A DNA stretch of 64,000 nucleotides, taken from assembly GCF_029962835.1 (NCBI RefSeq), contig NC_080582.1:72288177-72352176 (forward strand). Reading direction: 5' to 3'. The position numbers and the translations under genes are program-made. The notes beneath the pieces are model-generated. The model did no database searches and was not told the origin of the DNA. It worked only from the letters and a program-made list of their open reading frames with translations. The stretch is from Magnolia sinica (lineage: Eukaryota; Streptophyta; Magnoliopsida; Magnoliales; Magnoliaceae). Below are positions 11,666 to 22,340 of this stretch, piece by piece (within the stretch, counting starts at the first letter, position 1; each line of letters starts with the position of its first letter).

Positions 11666-11763
11666 GTTTTATGCTTTGTAGCAAATGGGTGCCTTTTTAG
11701 GTAAGATAATATTAAAAGTAGTAGTTAACATACGAAGAATATCACCAAGGGAAATCTCTTTCT

Positions 11764-12220
11764 TGGAAAGTTTTGGCGGACTACAACTAGGTTATGTCTA
11801 TTGTATATACGAGGCGTTGTTTTTTCTTTTTTTTGGAGAAAGGTGTGGATGTGCACCACTTATAACTTTGTTGATTCGCATAGAAAAAACTGTACAATCT
11901 AGAAGGTTGTGGGCCTCACCGAAGGACAACACAACCTATATATAATTTTGATTTACATCCAAACAAGGGGGCCCCACAAAAAGACAGCCACATCTGGAAA
12001 GTTTTGGCGGAGTACAACTAGGTTATGTCTATTGTATATAAGAGGCGTTGTTTTTTTTTGGAGAAAGGTGTGGATGTGCACCACTTATAACTTTGTTGAT
12101 TCGCATAGAAAAAACTGTACAATCTAGAAGGTTGTGGGCCTCACCGAAGGACAACACAACCTATATATAATTTTGATTTATATCCAAACAAGGGGGCCCC
12201 ACAAAAAGACAGCCACATCT
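11764..12220. repeat. 231-bp tandem direct duplication
   Basis: Two nearly identical copies lie head to tail, 11764-11994 and 11995-12220, both starting TGGAAAGTTTTGGCGGA and both containing GAAAGGTGTGGATGTGCACC and AGGGGGCCCCAC. They differ by a few substitutions and the length of one T-run, so the duplication is recent. No coding potential is evident. Confidence 0.9.
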
Positions 12221-12504
12221 GCCTAAAGGCCAAAAGCAGGAAAATATACAATTACTGACGGCCCTCCTCAACCATTAACAAAAAAGCAAAATACTCAGCC
12301 AATTACCAAGCACAACAAATAAGAGGCATGTCTTGTCATATCTTGGCATAGTCAGAGCTAGGCTTGCGTGGAGCCATAATGGCTGCTGGTGATTGAGAGG
12401 AAGAGAAAGAACGGCCGGATTCCAGTGTATCTCTGATACCATTTAAAGTGAAGAAATTTCACTGATGAATTTAATTGAAAGAGGAATGGTCCTCTTATAG
12501 AAAA

Positions 12505-12508
<4 letters not shown>

Positions 12509-12538
<30 letters not shown>
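12509..12538. repeat. (CT)15 microsatellite
   Basis: Fifteen uninterrupted CT units inside WRKY intron 1. A shorter TCTA array follows at 12697-12714. Confidence 0.95.
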
Positions 12539-12541
<3 letters not shown>

Positions 12542-12904
12542 AATATTGTTAGAAGTTTCATCTATCTATCTCTGTCTTTCTTTTTACCTGTCTAATCTAT
12601 CTATCTGTAGGAAAATTAAGATTAGTAGCAACAAAACCAATTAAGATAATTTCATATTAATCAAATTAGAACTGTATCATTCCTTCCCTACCTCAATCTA
12701 TCTATCTATCTATCTTCAGCTACTAAGCTATTTACGATGACTTCTATTAATGAAATTGGAACTATGTCCTTCCATTGTTATCTTGCAGCTTCTCTCTTAA
12801 GTATTTGGGCAAAGTATAGAGAAAAACATAAGTGTCTAGAGGTACCAAGATCAAGAAAATGGCAAAAATAATGAAAAAAGAAAGAAAGAGAAAAACCCAC
12901 ATAC

Positions 12905-13018
12905 CTTATCAACATCCAAGGCATTTTCTTCAGTGCACATGATTCCTTTTTCTGTTTCTCTTCGATTGCACTCGGGATGAGAAGAAGAAGACCAGCCAAT
13001 AGCCAAGGTTAATGGCAT
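12905..13018 (-). CDS. Probable first exon of the WRKY gene
   Basis: From the ATG at 13018 a 38-codon frame runs to a good donor (AAG then GTATGT at 12904). It ends in phase 0, so it joins in frame to exon 2 (ALDVDK then VQTLEAK). It contains four serines in a row and a short acidic end. The position after a TATA-like element supports it as the start. The sequence itself is not strongly like known WRKY N-termini, so another first exon inside the 2.5 kb intron is possible. A competing ATG at 12999 reads into a stop-free but membrane-like frame and does not join to exon 2 in frame. Confidence 0.5.
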
Positions 13019-13137
13019 TTATCTGATATTTTATATATCTTCTTTGCTAATAGAAGCAAAGCCTCTCTCTCTATAACTCAAAGAGGGAAGAAAGTTGGAG
13101 GGTGTTCAAACGGCTGATGTTGAAAACAAGGCTCATG

Positions 13138-13152
13138 GTCTTTAAATAGAAA
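13138..13152 (-). promoter_or_regulatory. TATA-like element upstream of WRKY exon 1
   Basis: The minus strand reads CTATTTAAAG at 13149-13140, about 120 bp upstream of the ATG at 13018. That spacing would give a transcription start near 13110 and a 5' untranslated region of about 90 bp. Pure inference from position and composition. Confidence 0.4.
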
Positions 13153-13504
13153 TGATGTATGCAGATACGATAAAACGCCTACGTAAGATCAAACGCGTCA
13201 GCTTGCAAACGCAAGCAACCTTTCGCGTTCCTCCCTGTTACTTTTCCTAACTGCTTCCGTGATCCTCGCACATAGATCCAGTAAGCGATTCGTGGGAAAC
13301 GTGCCAGGAGCGTGTTATGATCTGTTCCCATCTCATCAGGATCGTGGCTTAGGGCTAGTTTGGGCACTGGGATTAGAAGGGAATAGGTGGGATGGAACTG
13401 CATCTGGTCCCGTGCCAATTCCACTCCATGTTTGGGGAGGATGGAAAAGCTGTCGATGGAATTGCATTGGGTCCCATGCCAATTTCACTCCATGTTAGCA
13501 AGTT
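13150..13504. other. Upstream flank of the WRKY gene
   Basis: The stretch 13340-13500 contains two copies of a TCCCRTGCCAATT(C/T)CACTCCATG phrase, about 60 bp apart, and a GGCTAGTTTGGGCACTGG start, which suggests a short DNA-transposon remnant. No gene is seen. It would include the upstream promoter region of the WRKY gene. Confidence 0.35.
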
Positions 13505-13765
13505 GTGTAGGTCCCACTATGATGTGTAGGTTAGATCCACACCGTCCACCCATTTTTTGAGATTATTTTAGAGGATGGGCCAAAAAATCAGGTTAATCTA
13601 AAACTCAAGTGGACCCCACCATAGAAAGCAACGGGGATTGAATACTTACCGTTGAAAACTTCAATGGGGCTATATAAGTTTTGGATCTACCTCATTTTTA
13701 GGCCCATGCCATAAAATGAGGTTCCAAAACAAATGAACGATCTAGATATAACACATGTGTTATTC
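13505..13765. repeat. GGGCCC-ended foldback element, degraded copy
   Basis: Carries the family landmarks in order: AGGTCCCACTATGATG, a CACACCGTCCACCCATTTT segment, CAAGTGGACCCCACC, TTGAATACTTACCGTTGAAA, and GTTTTGGATCTACCTCATTTT. These blocks recur in the same order in the better-preserved copies at 14931-15469 and 16774-17209. The right end is missing. Confidence 0.6.
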
Positions 13766-14104
13766 TCAATAACTTCGAATGATGGTTAGTATATCCATTC
13801 AACATACCAACGGATTACCAACAAAGCATGAAATTATTCTTATCCCATCCCAACAGGGTAATTATGCATTTATGTTGATTTAGACCGTTTATTATTTTTG
13901 TCTAGCCATCATCTGGGTGGCCCAACTGATCATGGGGCATGTATGCATTGGTGAATTGCCTTGATCTAAATTTTCCAGATGGAGTACTGGGTCTGAGGAT
14001 GGCTTTGGCCTGGATTTTGAACTGTTTGGGCTTGGTTTGAGTGCTGGCTCTGTTCAAAATTTTGATGTTGTTACATTTGAGCTGAGCCCAATGACAACCC
14101 TACC

Positions 14105-14430
14105 TCCTACAACTTGTGTAAAAACTTAATAAGGGCCATGCAATGTCCTTGTTCTATCCACTCCGTCTATCAGTTTTACCAGCTTGTTTTATCATAAAAA
14201 TCATCAATGATGTAGGTTTTAAACTTGAATAGGCCACATCAAAGGAGATGAAAATAACCACCATTGAAACTTTTTTGGGCCTGCTATGATATTTATATGC
14301 CATTTAAAAGGTGATTCCCACATTGATGAAGAAAACACAGATATCAATATCGCCCAAACCATAAGCGGATTCCACTGTTAGTATGTAATTTCCATGGTTT
14401 CTTGTGATGTGGCCGACTTGAGTTCTCGGT
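14105..14430. repeat. GGGCCC-type foldback element, degraded copy
   Basis: Family blocks are recognisable but diverged: CCACTCCGTCTATCAG, AACTTGAATAGGCCACATCA, CACCATTGAAACTTTTTTGG and ATGCCATTTAAAAGGTG. No intact terminal repeat remains. The flank between 13765 and 14105 holds nothing I recognise. Confidence 0.4.
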
Positions 14431-14494
14431 CAAACTGACTGAATTTTGAAATCTCAGATCTGAATTCATGTCCAGCCATTAGCCATTAGTTATT

Positions 14495-14527
<33 letters not shown>

Positions 14528-14930
14528 CAAAGTGGAATTATGTATATAACATAGGCTCCCTCTAACAAGATGGCAGGAAATCGGCGTCCTATCTCACACG
14601 CACGTGTCATTTGGCATGTGTGCAGCGAAGCATCTCGTCAGTCTCTCCACTCGCGCGACTCACCATCTCTTGTTCTTGTTTTTCACCGTGTTAATCGGGG
14701 CAAGCACGACGACTTTGGTCCTCCACCTCTGGTCAACGTCCTTGGCAGCACTGTCATATGAGAATCTGTCCGTGCTACGCGCGCAAGTGCACACGTGGCA
14801 TATGTTCACCTCAATCCAGGCCGTTAAAAAAGTAGTCGCTACCATAAATGAAAGGCTGATCTAACTTATCCATCAGTGAGAGGTCAGGATATCATCCAAA
14901 CAATCTCAATTTAGACCTATGCTCCATATG

Positions 14931-15469
14931 GGGAGCAGATTAGGTGTTACTCGGGTAACACCTTAGTAGGTGCTACCCTTACTGTTGGGCCCACCTTGAT
15001 GATGTGTTGTATATCTACGCCGTTCATCCATTTCTATAGCCCATTTTAGAAATGGTCGTAGAAATTAAGCAGATCCAAATCTCAGATGGACCACACCACA
15101 GGAAACAGTGGTGATTGAACGCCCACCATTAAAAAATTCCCAGGCCCAACGTAAACAGATCTGTAATGTTTATTTTCCATCTAAACCGTTGATAAGGTTA
15201 AAAAAGACCAGGATAAACGAAAAGACAAAGATAAACTTGATCCGAATTTTTTGTGGCCTGTAAAAAGCTTTTAATGTTTATTTACAACGTTTTACAATGG
15301 TGTGGTCGATGAGAGATTTGAATATAATTAATTTTTGGAATAAGGTCCTAAACTATGCTGAAAGAGTGGATGGACAGTGTAGATTTAAAACACATAAAAT
15401 AATGTGGGCCCCACATGGTAAGGATAACACCCACTTATGTGTTTCTCGGGTAACACCTAATCTGCTCCC
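14931..15469. mobile_element. Foldback MITE with 24-bp terminal inverted repeats
   Basis: The element begins GGGAGCAGATTAGGTGTTAC and ends with the inverse complement, giving inverted repeats of about 24 bp. Just inside lie TGGGCCCACCTTGATG on the left and AATGTGGGCCCCACATGG on the right. The body has blocks shared with other copies (GATGGACCACACCACAGG, GTGATTGAACGCCCACCATT). At 539 bp with no ORF it fits a non-autonomous DNA element. No convincing target-site duplication was found, so the superfamily is open. Confidence 0.75.
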
Positions 15470-15770
15470 GGGGGATCTTGAGGCGCATAGACCTCAGGTA
15501 CTACCCACCAATTTCATTCGCCCCAAAAGAAATCTTAATTGGGAAAGTAAACATTAGATTGCACGGATGAACCCGAACATATCAAAATACCCTTACTATT
15601 TCTAGGTGCTTACCATAACTGACCGGAATATTTTGGATAAAATACCAGCATCCATATGAAAATTAAAAAAGCACCGTACGGACTGATCTATAGATCTAAT
15701 TATATTCTGCGCTATCTAAACAAAGTCTGCTATTTAGACAAGAGCTCTGGTGCGTTGACGTCACCAAGTT

Positions 15771-16193
15771 CTGTGGGTCCCATTATGAGGTATGTGTTAT
15801 ATGCAAACCGTCGGTCCATTTGAAGAGTTCGACTTAAGGCTTGAGTAGAAAAATAAAATAGATCCAAAGAGGAGGTGTGCCACTCTATGGAAAGCATTGG
15901 GGGATTGAACATTTACCATTAAAACCCATCTGGGGTCACAGGAGTTTTGGATCAATATGATATTTGATTTTACTCTTAGTATAAGTCTATTTGACATTAT
16001 TAAAACACTGGATAGACAACAAACATTATGTAGCCCAATAAATGTTTAACGGTGAAAATCATTGTCCCACTACTATTAGTGGTGTGGTCCACTTAAGCTT
16101 TGGATATCACTTATTTTTGTGATAATGCTCTAAAATGATTTACTCAAATGTATGAACGGTGTGGATATAATAAATATATCATTTTGGGGCTCC
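15771..16193. mobile_element. GGGCCC-type foldback MITE
   Basis: Left end CTGTGGGTCCCATTATGAGG and right end with GAACGGTGTGGATATAAT followed by GGGGCTCC form a diverged inverted pair. Internal blocks GGATTGAACATTTACCATT, GGAGTTTTGGATCAATATG and GTGGTCCACTTAAGC match the family. No ORF. Confidence 0.65.
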
Positions 16194-16584
16194 TGTAACT
16201 TTGATCTCCTTTCAACCGTTCGTACAACTCGAAGATCGAGGAGCGTAGCGCTCGTCTTCGTACAACACGTACCTACAGCAATCAGGTCAATCCGCTTTCA
16301 TTCCCGAAACAGGCAGTTAACCAACGCGCGTTAGGGAATTCCCCTGTAGTATGCGGGAGCATTGATTAAACGTAGCCTACAGTGTCTGAATCCAGTCCTG
16401 AGATTGTGGGATTTGATTGTTTGTGTATCACATGGACCTCATTTGACTGGAACTCTTCGGTTGGATGTGAGGAATTAGCTGTAATTTTCAAAGCGTTGTC
16501 ACCTTTTTCATGAAAGGCTTTATCATGGCATTAAAGTGGAGAAGATGTGTTCACATAGATCCATTGCTTTCTTTCCCGGCAACC

Positions 16585-16667
16585 CACGTGCAGAGCATCC
16601 TATCTGTGCGAATAGTGGGCCGCAGAATCACGTGGGGAATGGTGGGCCGCACAGTAAGGATCACGTG
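16585..16667. promoter_or_regulatory. Three clustered CACGTG G-boxes
   Basis: Perfect CACGTG palindromes lie at 16585-16590, 16629-16634 and 16662-16667. The last two sit in an imperfect repeat of about 33 bp (GTGGGCCGCA followed by TCACGTGGGG). In plant promoters such G-boxes bind bZIP and bHLH factors. No gene start is visible on either side, so the cluster may simply belong to a repeat. Two further CACGTG sites lie at 14601 and 14792. Confidence 0.4.
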
Positions 16668-16773
16668 GGGCGAATAAGGGACTACTCAACTCGTTCCGTG
16701 GCCACACCTGTACACTGAGTGAGAGGGACGCGGATTTCCGGCCAAAGCCTTCCGTAGGAAGTTCCTGCGCAAG

Positions 16774-17209
16774 GATGCAGGGTGGGTCCCACTGCAATTT
16801 ATGTGAGAAATCGATTCCGTCCATTCGTTTTTAGAGATTCTTTTAGGACGTAAGACAAAAAATGAGGTATATCAAAAAATCAAGTGGGCCACATGAGAGA
16901 AAATAGTGGGAATTTAGTGAGCACCATTGAAGTATTCTTATAGTTATAAAAGTTTTGTATCAGGATATATTTGGTGTTTTCACTTCATCCCATTGGGAAT
17001 GACATTATAAACGGTTTGGATATCATATAAACATAGAGCGCAGGAAGGTTTCAATGGTAGGAATTTCTTTCCCCAATTTTCCCTCCCGTGTGACCCACTT
17101 GAGTTTTGCATCCACCTAATTTTTTTTTTTTACATCTTAAAATAAGTTCACAAAACGGATGGACGGAATGGATTTCTCACATACATTGCAGTGGGCCCCA
17201 CCCAGCATC
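16774..17209. mobile_element. Foldback MITE with 54-bp terminal inverted repeats
   Basis: The left end (GATGCAGGGTGGGTCCCACT) and the right end, read in reverse (GATGCTGGGTGGGGCCCACT), match over about 54 bp with few mismatches, through GTGAGAAATC and TCCGTCCAT. The interior carries AAGTGGGCCACATGAG, ATTATAAACGGTTTGGATAT and GTGACCCACTTGAGTTTTG. Length 436 bp, no ORF. This is the best preserved copy of the family here. Confidence 0.8.
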
Positions 17210-18174
17210 TTTCCGCGTGTCCGAGTGAGATCATCGGTTGGCCATTGATTTTGAGGGTGTAGCCCAACTGATGAAGTGGCCATCTTGGTTTTAGACTCTG
17301 GTAATCTTTATGGTGCGGCCTACTTCTGAATAGTTCTTCAATAAAAATAACACGGTGATGGGATGTATTGTGACAAATATGGCCGTGATATTTCTGGGAA
17401 GTTTTTATATATTCAACGACATGATGGCAATACTGTTGTAGGATTTTCTAAAATTTAGCATTTTCTAGTATTTTTTTGTTGTGTATTTAAATCAAAACTT
17501 ATTTAAAAATTAAAAATGACATTTATCCCTATATGATTAAAAATTAAAAATTATTTATTAATTTATAATAAATACTTTTATTATTTTATTTTTGTCTAGT
17601 TTTCCATTTAATATCATGAGAAAAATGTAAAATTTTAAAAACTTCTGGAGAAATTCTCAGGCTGAGAAATTGTGGAGAACAAGATTTAGCAAAGTGCTGA
17701 AAAGAAGGCAGCTAAAGTTCACACAATTTTTATATCATTGATAATGCTAATGGTCTTAGATATTTTTGTCATCTAGTTAGTTACACAAACTTTATTTGTT
17801 AGAAGGTAAAAGTATCATTAAAAATGTAACCGCTTGCTAGGGGATATGGTTTGGATTTTAGTGCACAAGGTACATGAATGGTCTATATTGAACATGATTG
17901 CCTTCATTCTGTTTAATACATTTAGCACACATTGATCTCTCCTCTTTATGTGTAACCTTTTCAGAACATTTAATTAAAATGACATGTGATAGAGACTTTA
18001 TAGGGCTCACCTTGATAATTGTGCCACACCCACTTCATGTATTTATTGTGTTAGCTTATATTAAAACCATAGCAAAAAAATTTACATAGACCTAAGAATT
18101 GTGTGAGCCAAAACAAGGGAAATGGTAAGGACAGTTGCCCACAGTTTCCCTTTATAGAAATGTGTGGTATGTGT
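17210..18174. other. AT-rich stretch without gene
   Basis: Very AT-rich between 17450 and 17650. A short open plus-strand frame at 17898-18089 has no recognisable domain. I see nothing functional in it. Confidence 0.4.
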
Positions 18175-18808
18175 ATTGCCTACATCACCCTGTCATAGGA
18201 AGCTCCTGTGGTCAGAAGCTGGGTGGGGCCACCATGATGTTTGTGAAAAATCCACCTCGTCTATCCATTTTACCAATTTGTGTTAGGACACGGGCTTAAA
18301 ATATCCATTTTACCAATTTGTGTTAGGACACGGGCTTAAAATGAGGTAAATCCAAAACTCATGTGAGCCACATGATGGGAAAAAAGTGGGTAAGGATATG
18401 CTTACCAGTGAACCTCTTTAGGGTCCACTGTGATGTTTACATATTGTTCATAATGTCATTAGTACTATGATGAACTCAAAACCCAAAAATATTAGTATGA
18501 TCCAAAACTTTTATGGCCCTATGATTTTATTTTTTTTGGAAGAGGGAGAAATATTATTGATGTGATACATGGATTGAAGCTCCGTGAATTTTTTACGGCC
18601 CCATGAATGTTTCAACAATGGACATTCAATCCTTACTGTTTCTTGTCATGTAGCCTTGTTATTTTTTTTGATTTGCCTCTTTTTTTGGTCATGTCTTAAT
18701 ATAATATGGAAAAATGTACGGACGTGGTGGATTTGTCACAAACATCACAATGGGCCCCACATAACTTCTAATCCTAAGAACTTCCTAGGATAGGGTGTGG
18801 TAGGCAAT
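18175..18808. mobile_element. Foldback MITE with long inverted repeats and internal duplication
   Basis: Left ATTGCCTAC...CACCCTGTCATAGGAAG and the reversed right end (ATTGCCTACCACACCCTATC) form inverted repeats of about 90 bp reaching through GATGTTTGTG and CCACCTCGTC. Inside, a 40-bp segment starting TATCCATTTTACCAATTTG is duplicated in tandem (18262-18301, 18302-18341). Family blocks are present. No ORF. The flank to 19087 holds CT and CA runs near 18835-18860 but no gene. Confidence 0.8.
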
Positions 18809-19099
18809 TGGAATAAAGCCCTTACCTCTTCCCTTCTCTCTCTCTCCACACACACACATGACTTTGAATTTCTCTTCTTTTTCTATCCCCTTCTCACTCC
18901 ACATCTCACACCGTGCCATAACCCTAGTGTATATAGTGGTATACCAACAATAAACAAAATAGGCATGCATAGTGTCATCAAGCCTGTCTGCACAAGTGCA
19001 ACAATGATGGGGTGATCCGGACTATTTGTCCAATGGGACAATCCTAACCTGTTGATCAGCTGCCTACATGTAAATGGTTAAGGATACGTAATGACAGTC

Positions 19100-19269
19100 T
19101 TTTTCTTCTTTTTTTTTGTAAAAAAAGGCCGGAAGACCCATTTATTCATAAAAGAGAACTGTATACAATTCGGGAGGGCCCAAACAAAAAGGAGCGGGCC
19201 ACTCCTATCATATTAGCAGAATCCCCATAAGAAACGGAAATGAAAAGGAAACGACAGAGCTTTTTTTTT
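19100..19269 (-). mobile_element. 170-bp LINE 3' tail insertion with 12-bp duplication
   Basis: Minus-strand reading gives ATGATAGGAGTGGCC, a T-run, CCCTCCCGAATTGTATACAG and an A-tail, the shared LINE 3' tail of this window. GTAATGACAGTC flanks it at 19088-19099 and 19270-19281. It is a very short, 5'-truncated target-primed insertion. Confidence 0.8.
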
Positions 19270-19281
19270 GTAATGACAGTC

Positions 19282-19848
19282 CTTAATACAGTAAAACAAG
19301 GGTAAAAAATTGAGGCATGGTCCATCCATGGTAGAATCCACTTGCATAGACTTGATGGCCAGATCTGACAATAAATAGGTTTGTACATGAATTTGGACTG
19401 TTAGAGTATGTCTAAGTCCAAAAATTCCAAGTTACCTAATGGGTTGAGTCTACGACCTCTCAAATTCAACCTGATACTTCCTCTTCTAGATTTGGATTTT
19501 AAATGGGTAGACTCGACCAAGACCAATTGATCGAATTCTAGAACCCACCTAAAACCAACTGAGAGCCTTTACAAAATTACATTGTATCTAGACTTTGATT
19601 AATAATACTGCTTGTGGATGATTTTTACTACATAATCTATTATTAGATTAGCTTATCAAAGACAATTTATACCTTTGATTTATTTTAAAATTCTTCTCAA
19701 CTCAGCTTATTTGAAAAATGTGTTTTTTTTTTTTGTTTTGTTTTGTGAAAACACAACCATTTCTTAGACCTAACAAAAACTTGATCCAGACCCAACCCAA
19801 TTGACAAATTAGTCGACTCTGTAACATCTCAAAACAAGACCCAAGTCT
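19282..19848. other. Stretch without recognised feature
   Basis: AT-rich unique-looking sequence with a T-run at 19724-19732, ending at the truncated 5' end of the next LINE. No gene seen. Confidence 0.4.
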
Positions 19849-19850
19849 TA

Positions 19851-22340
19851 AAGCCTGGACTTTGGTGGCGGACCCCCACCCTATGCACAATATCAAGTTC
19901 AAGTTGATGGCTGTCAAGGACAAGCTGAAGGGATAGAACAAGACGGTTTTTGGAAACATTTTCAGCGCCGTTCAGCAAGCCGTGAAATCCCTGACAGAGC
20001 TGGAAGAGAAAATCCAGCAAGATGTGAACAATGGGATAGACGAGAGCTCTATCCAGAGTGATCTGCTCGAGGCCAGAGGGAAGCTGTCCCTGTTGGAGCT
20101 TATGGAAGAAACTTATTGGAAGCAGAAAGCCAGGAATAATTGTCTCGATGAGGGCGACATGAACATGAGTTTCTTCCACGCGTCTGCTATGGAGAAGGCC
20201 AGGAGAACAGTCATTTCTTCCATCTGCCTGGAGTCAGGGCAGACCGTAGTGTCGTACGAGGATATCAAGACCGGTGTGGTCAGATTTTTCCATTTGCTCT
20301 TTCTTAGCAGGGGTGGTAGATCAGGGCGAGGAAATCATGCAGGTCATTCCGCCCTTGGTTTCTGAAGAGGATAATGGGCAGCTAATGAGCCCACCGTCGA
20401 TCCAGGAAGTGCATCAGGCGTATGTCCATCCCTAAAGATGGTGCTGCTGGCCCGGACGGCTTTTCTGGGGCATTCTTCTCTGGTTGTTGGGACATTGTGT
20501 GCCAGGACCTGCTAAGAGTGGCCATATTCTTCTTTGAGGGTGGCTCACTGCCATGGGCCTTCACGTCTTCACTCATTGTCCTCGTCCCTAAGAAGGTAGC
20601 GCTGAAGGATTTCTCCGACTTTAGGCCTATTAGCCTATGCAACGTAATATACAAGATTTTTGCCAAAATCGTTACAACCTGGTTGAATAAGTTGTTGCCC
20701 TTGTTAATTTACCCAGAGCAAGGGGCTTTTTTCCAAGGTTGCTCAATATCCGAGAATATTGTGCTATCCCAAGAGCTGCTGAGGGAGGTGAATAGAAAAG
20801 TAAGGGGTGAGAACATCGTTTTGAACCTGGACATGGAGAAAGCCTATGATAGAGTGGATTGACTCTTTCTGAAAAGTGTTTTATGGCGTTTTGGCTTCTC
20901 GGACCCGTGGATTAAGTTAGTGAAGCGATGTTGGAGAAACTGTTGGCTCTCGGTGCTAGTTAATAGGGAGATTGAAGGCTTCTTCAAGTCCACCCGTGGG
21001 CTACACCAAGGGGACCCGCTGTCACTGAGCCTGTTCATTCTAGCCTCTGAGGTGATTGGGAGAGGGCTCAGAAAGCTGGTGGAGGTCGGATCCTGTCTTC
21101 CCTTCAAAGGGCAACGTGGCAATTTAGTAGTGTCACACCTTCTGTTTGCGGATGATACGTTATGCTTCCTAAATGGGGGTCTCCGTTCTATCCGAGCAAC
21201 CAAGCATTTCCTTCAGCTCTATCAGTAAACCTGGGACCAGAAAGTGAACTTCCACAAGAGTGTCTTCATGTGTGTGGAAAACATGGGGGCATCCAGGACT
21301 GCTTCACTCCAAAGGGAATTGGGGATGCCTAGATGTATGGAGAGCATCACGCATCTAGGAGTTCTGATTTCAGCCGGTATAAGGAAGAAAGACTCCTTTC
21401 AGAAGCTTCTTGATAGGTTGGAAGCTCGCATCAAAGGCTGGAAAGCACGGTTTTTATCGATGGTGGGGAGAGTCATGCTTATGAACGACGTATTGGCTAG
21501 CATCCCAGTCCACACGTTGGTAGCTATGCATGTCCCAGATGGAGTCTTAAAGGCGTTGGAAAGCCGTTTTACTAATTTCCTATGGGGCTGGATGGATGGT
21601 AGGAAAAAACTCCATTGAAGGAGTTGGCGGCATATTTCTTTGCCTAAGAGTGAAGGGGGGCTGGGGATCAGGCGCCTTAAGGATGTCATGACTGCGTTTC
21701 AGCTGAAGATGGCCTGGACCGTGTCGAGCAGAGTGGATAAGGGGTTGTGGAGCTCATTCATATAGATTAGGTACCGCCATGACCTCCAGGGAGAGGGGCA
21801 GCCCCTCCTTTCATCGGCTGTGTCCCTATTGTGGAAAAGTGTCAGACCCCTTCTCCCTTCCATCAAAGCTACGACCCAGTGGCAAATTGGTGATGGTAAG
21901 GTGAGCCTGTGGAATGCCAACTGGTCTGGCCTAGGCCTGCTATAAGATAGAGCGATGATCTCGATTCCTCTAACCCTTCATAATCTCAAAGTTCAGGATT
22001 TCCTGGGTAACATGGGCCCGCTTCCTCCCTCGGCGGTGTTTTCCTTCCTCTCGCAGTAGGACATTAACGCCATTTTCCAGGGGGGTTTCTGTCTGATTGA
22101 CGGCCAGGATACCCCGTTCTGGCCGCTAAACCCTTCGGGCAGGTTCTCAGTTTCGTCGGCGTGGGAAATTGGTCATGATCGTAGCCACTGCACGAGCTGG
22201 GGAGAGAAAATCTGGGATGCAAAGATCCCTCCCAAGGTTTCTGTCCTTGTGTGGCGCATCATCAGAGGGGCACTACCGATTAATGGGGCCATTCAGACCC
22301 GCGTAATACAGCTAGCATCGTGCTGCAACTGCTGTAGCAA
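19851..22340 (+). pseudogene. LINE ORF2, reverse transcriptase and connection region
   Basis: Order of blocks: linker with NKTVFGNIFSAV and LELMEETYWKQKA; GAAGPDGFSGAFFSGCWD near 20445; FRPISLCNVIYKIFAK near 20630; LDMEKAYDRVD near 20830, then a TGA in place of tryptophan; STRGLHQGDPLSLSLF near 20990; SHLLFADDT, the catalytic aspartates, near 21140; THLGVLIS near 21350; SRFTNFLWG near 21565; EGGLGIRRL near 21655; FWPLNPSGRFSV near 22120. Cys residues near 22320 belong to the zf-RVT region. At least six stops or frameshifts. It is closely related to the LINE at 1-7520. Confidence 0.85.

Larger units (their letters stand above)
10430..12904 (-). other. Intron 1 of the WRKY gene, with repeats
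   Basis: A 2.5 kb interval between the proposed first exon and exon 2. It holds a 5'-truncated LINE end (11193-11665), a 231-bp tandem duplication (11764-12220) and CT and TCTA microsatellites (12509-12538, 12697-12714). Near 10717 a TGTTGGAATTG start, followed by TATAAATGGGC at 10902 and a CT-rich leader, recalls a copia-type LTR, but no matching end or duplication was found. Confidence 0.5.

Noticed and set aside
12778..12999. Membrane-like 73-codon protein starting at 12999
   Set aside because: It runs through a good donor site, and an ATG at 13018 in another frame joins to the WRKY exon in phase.
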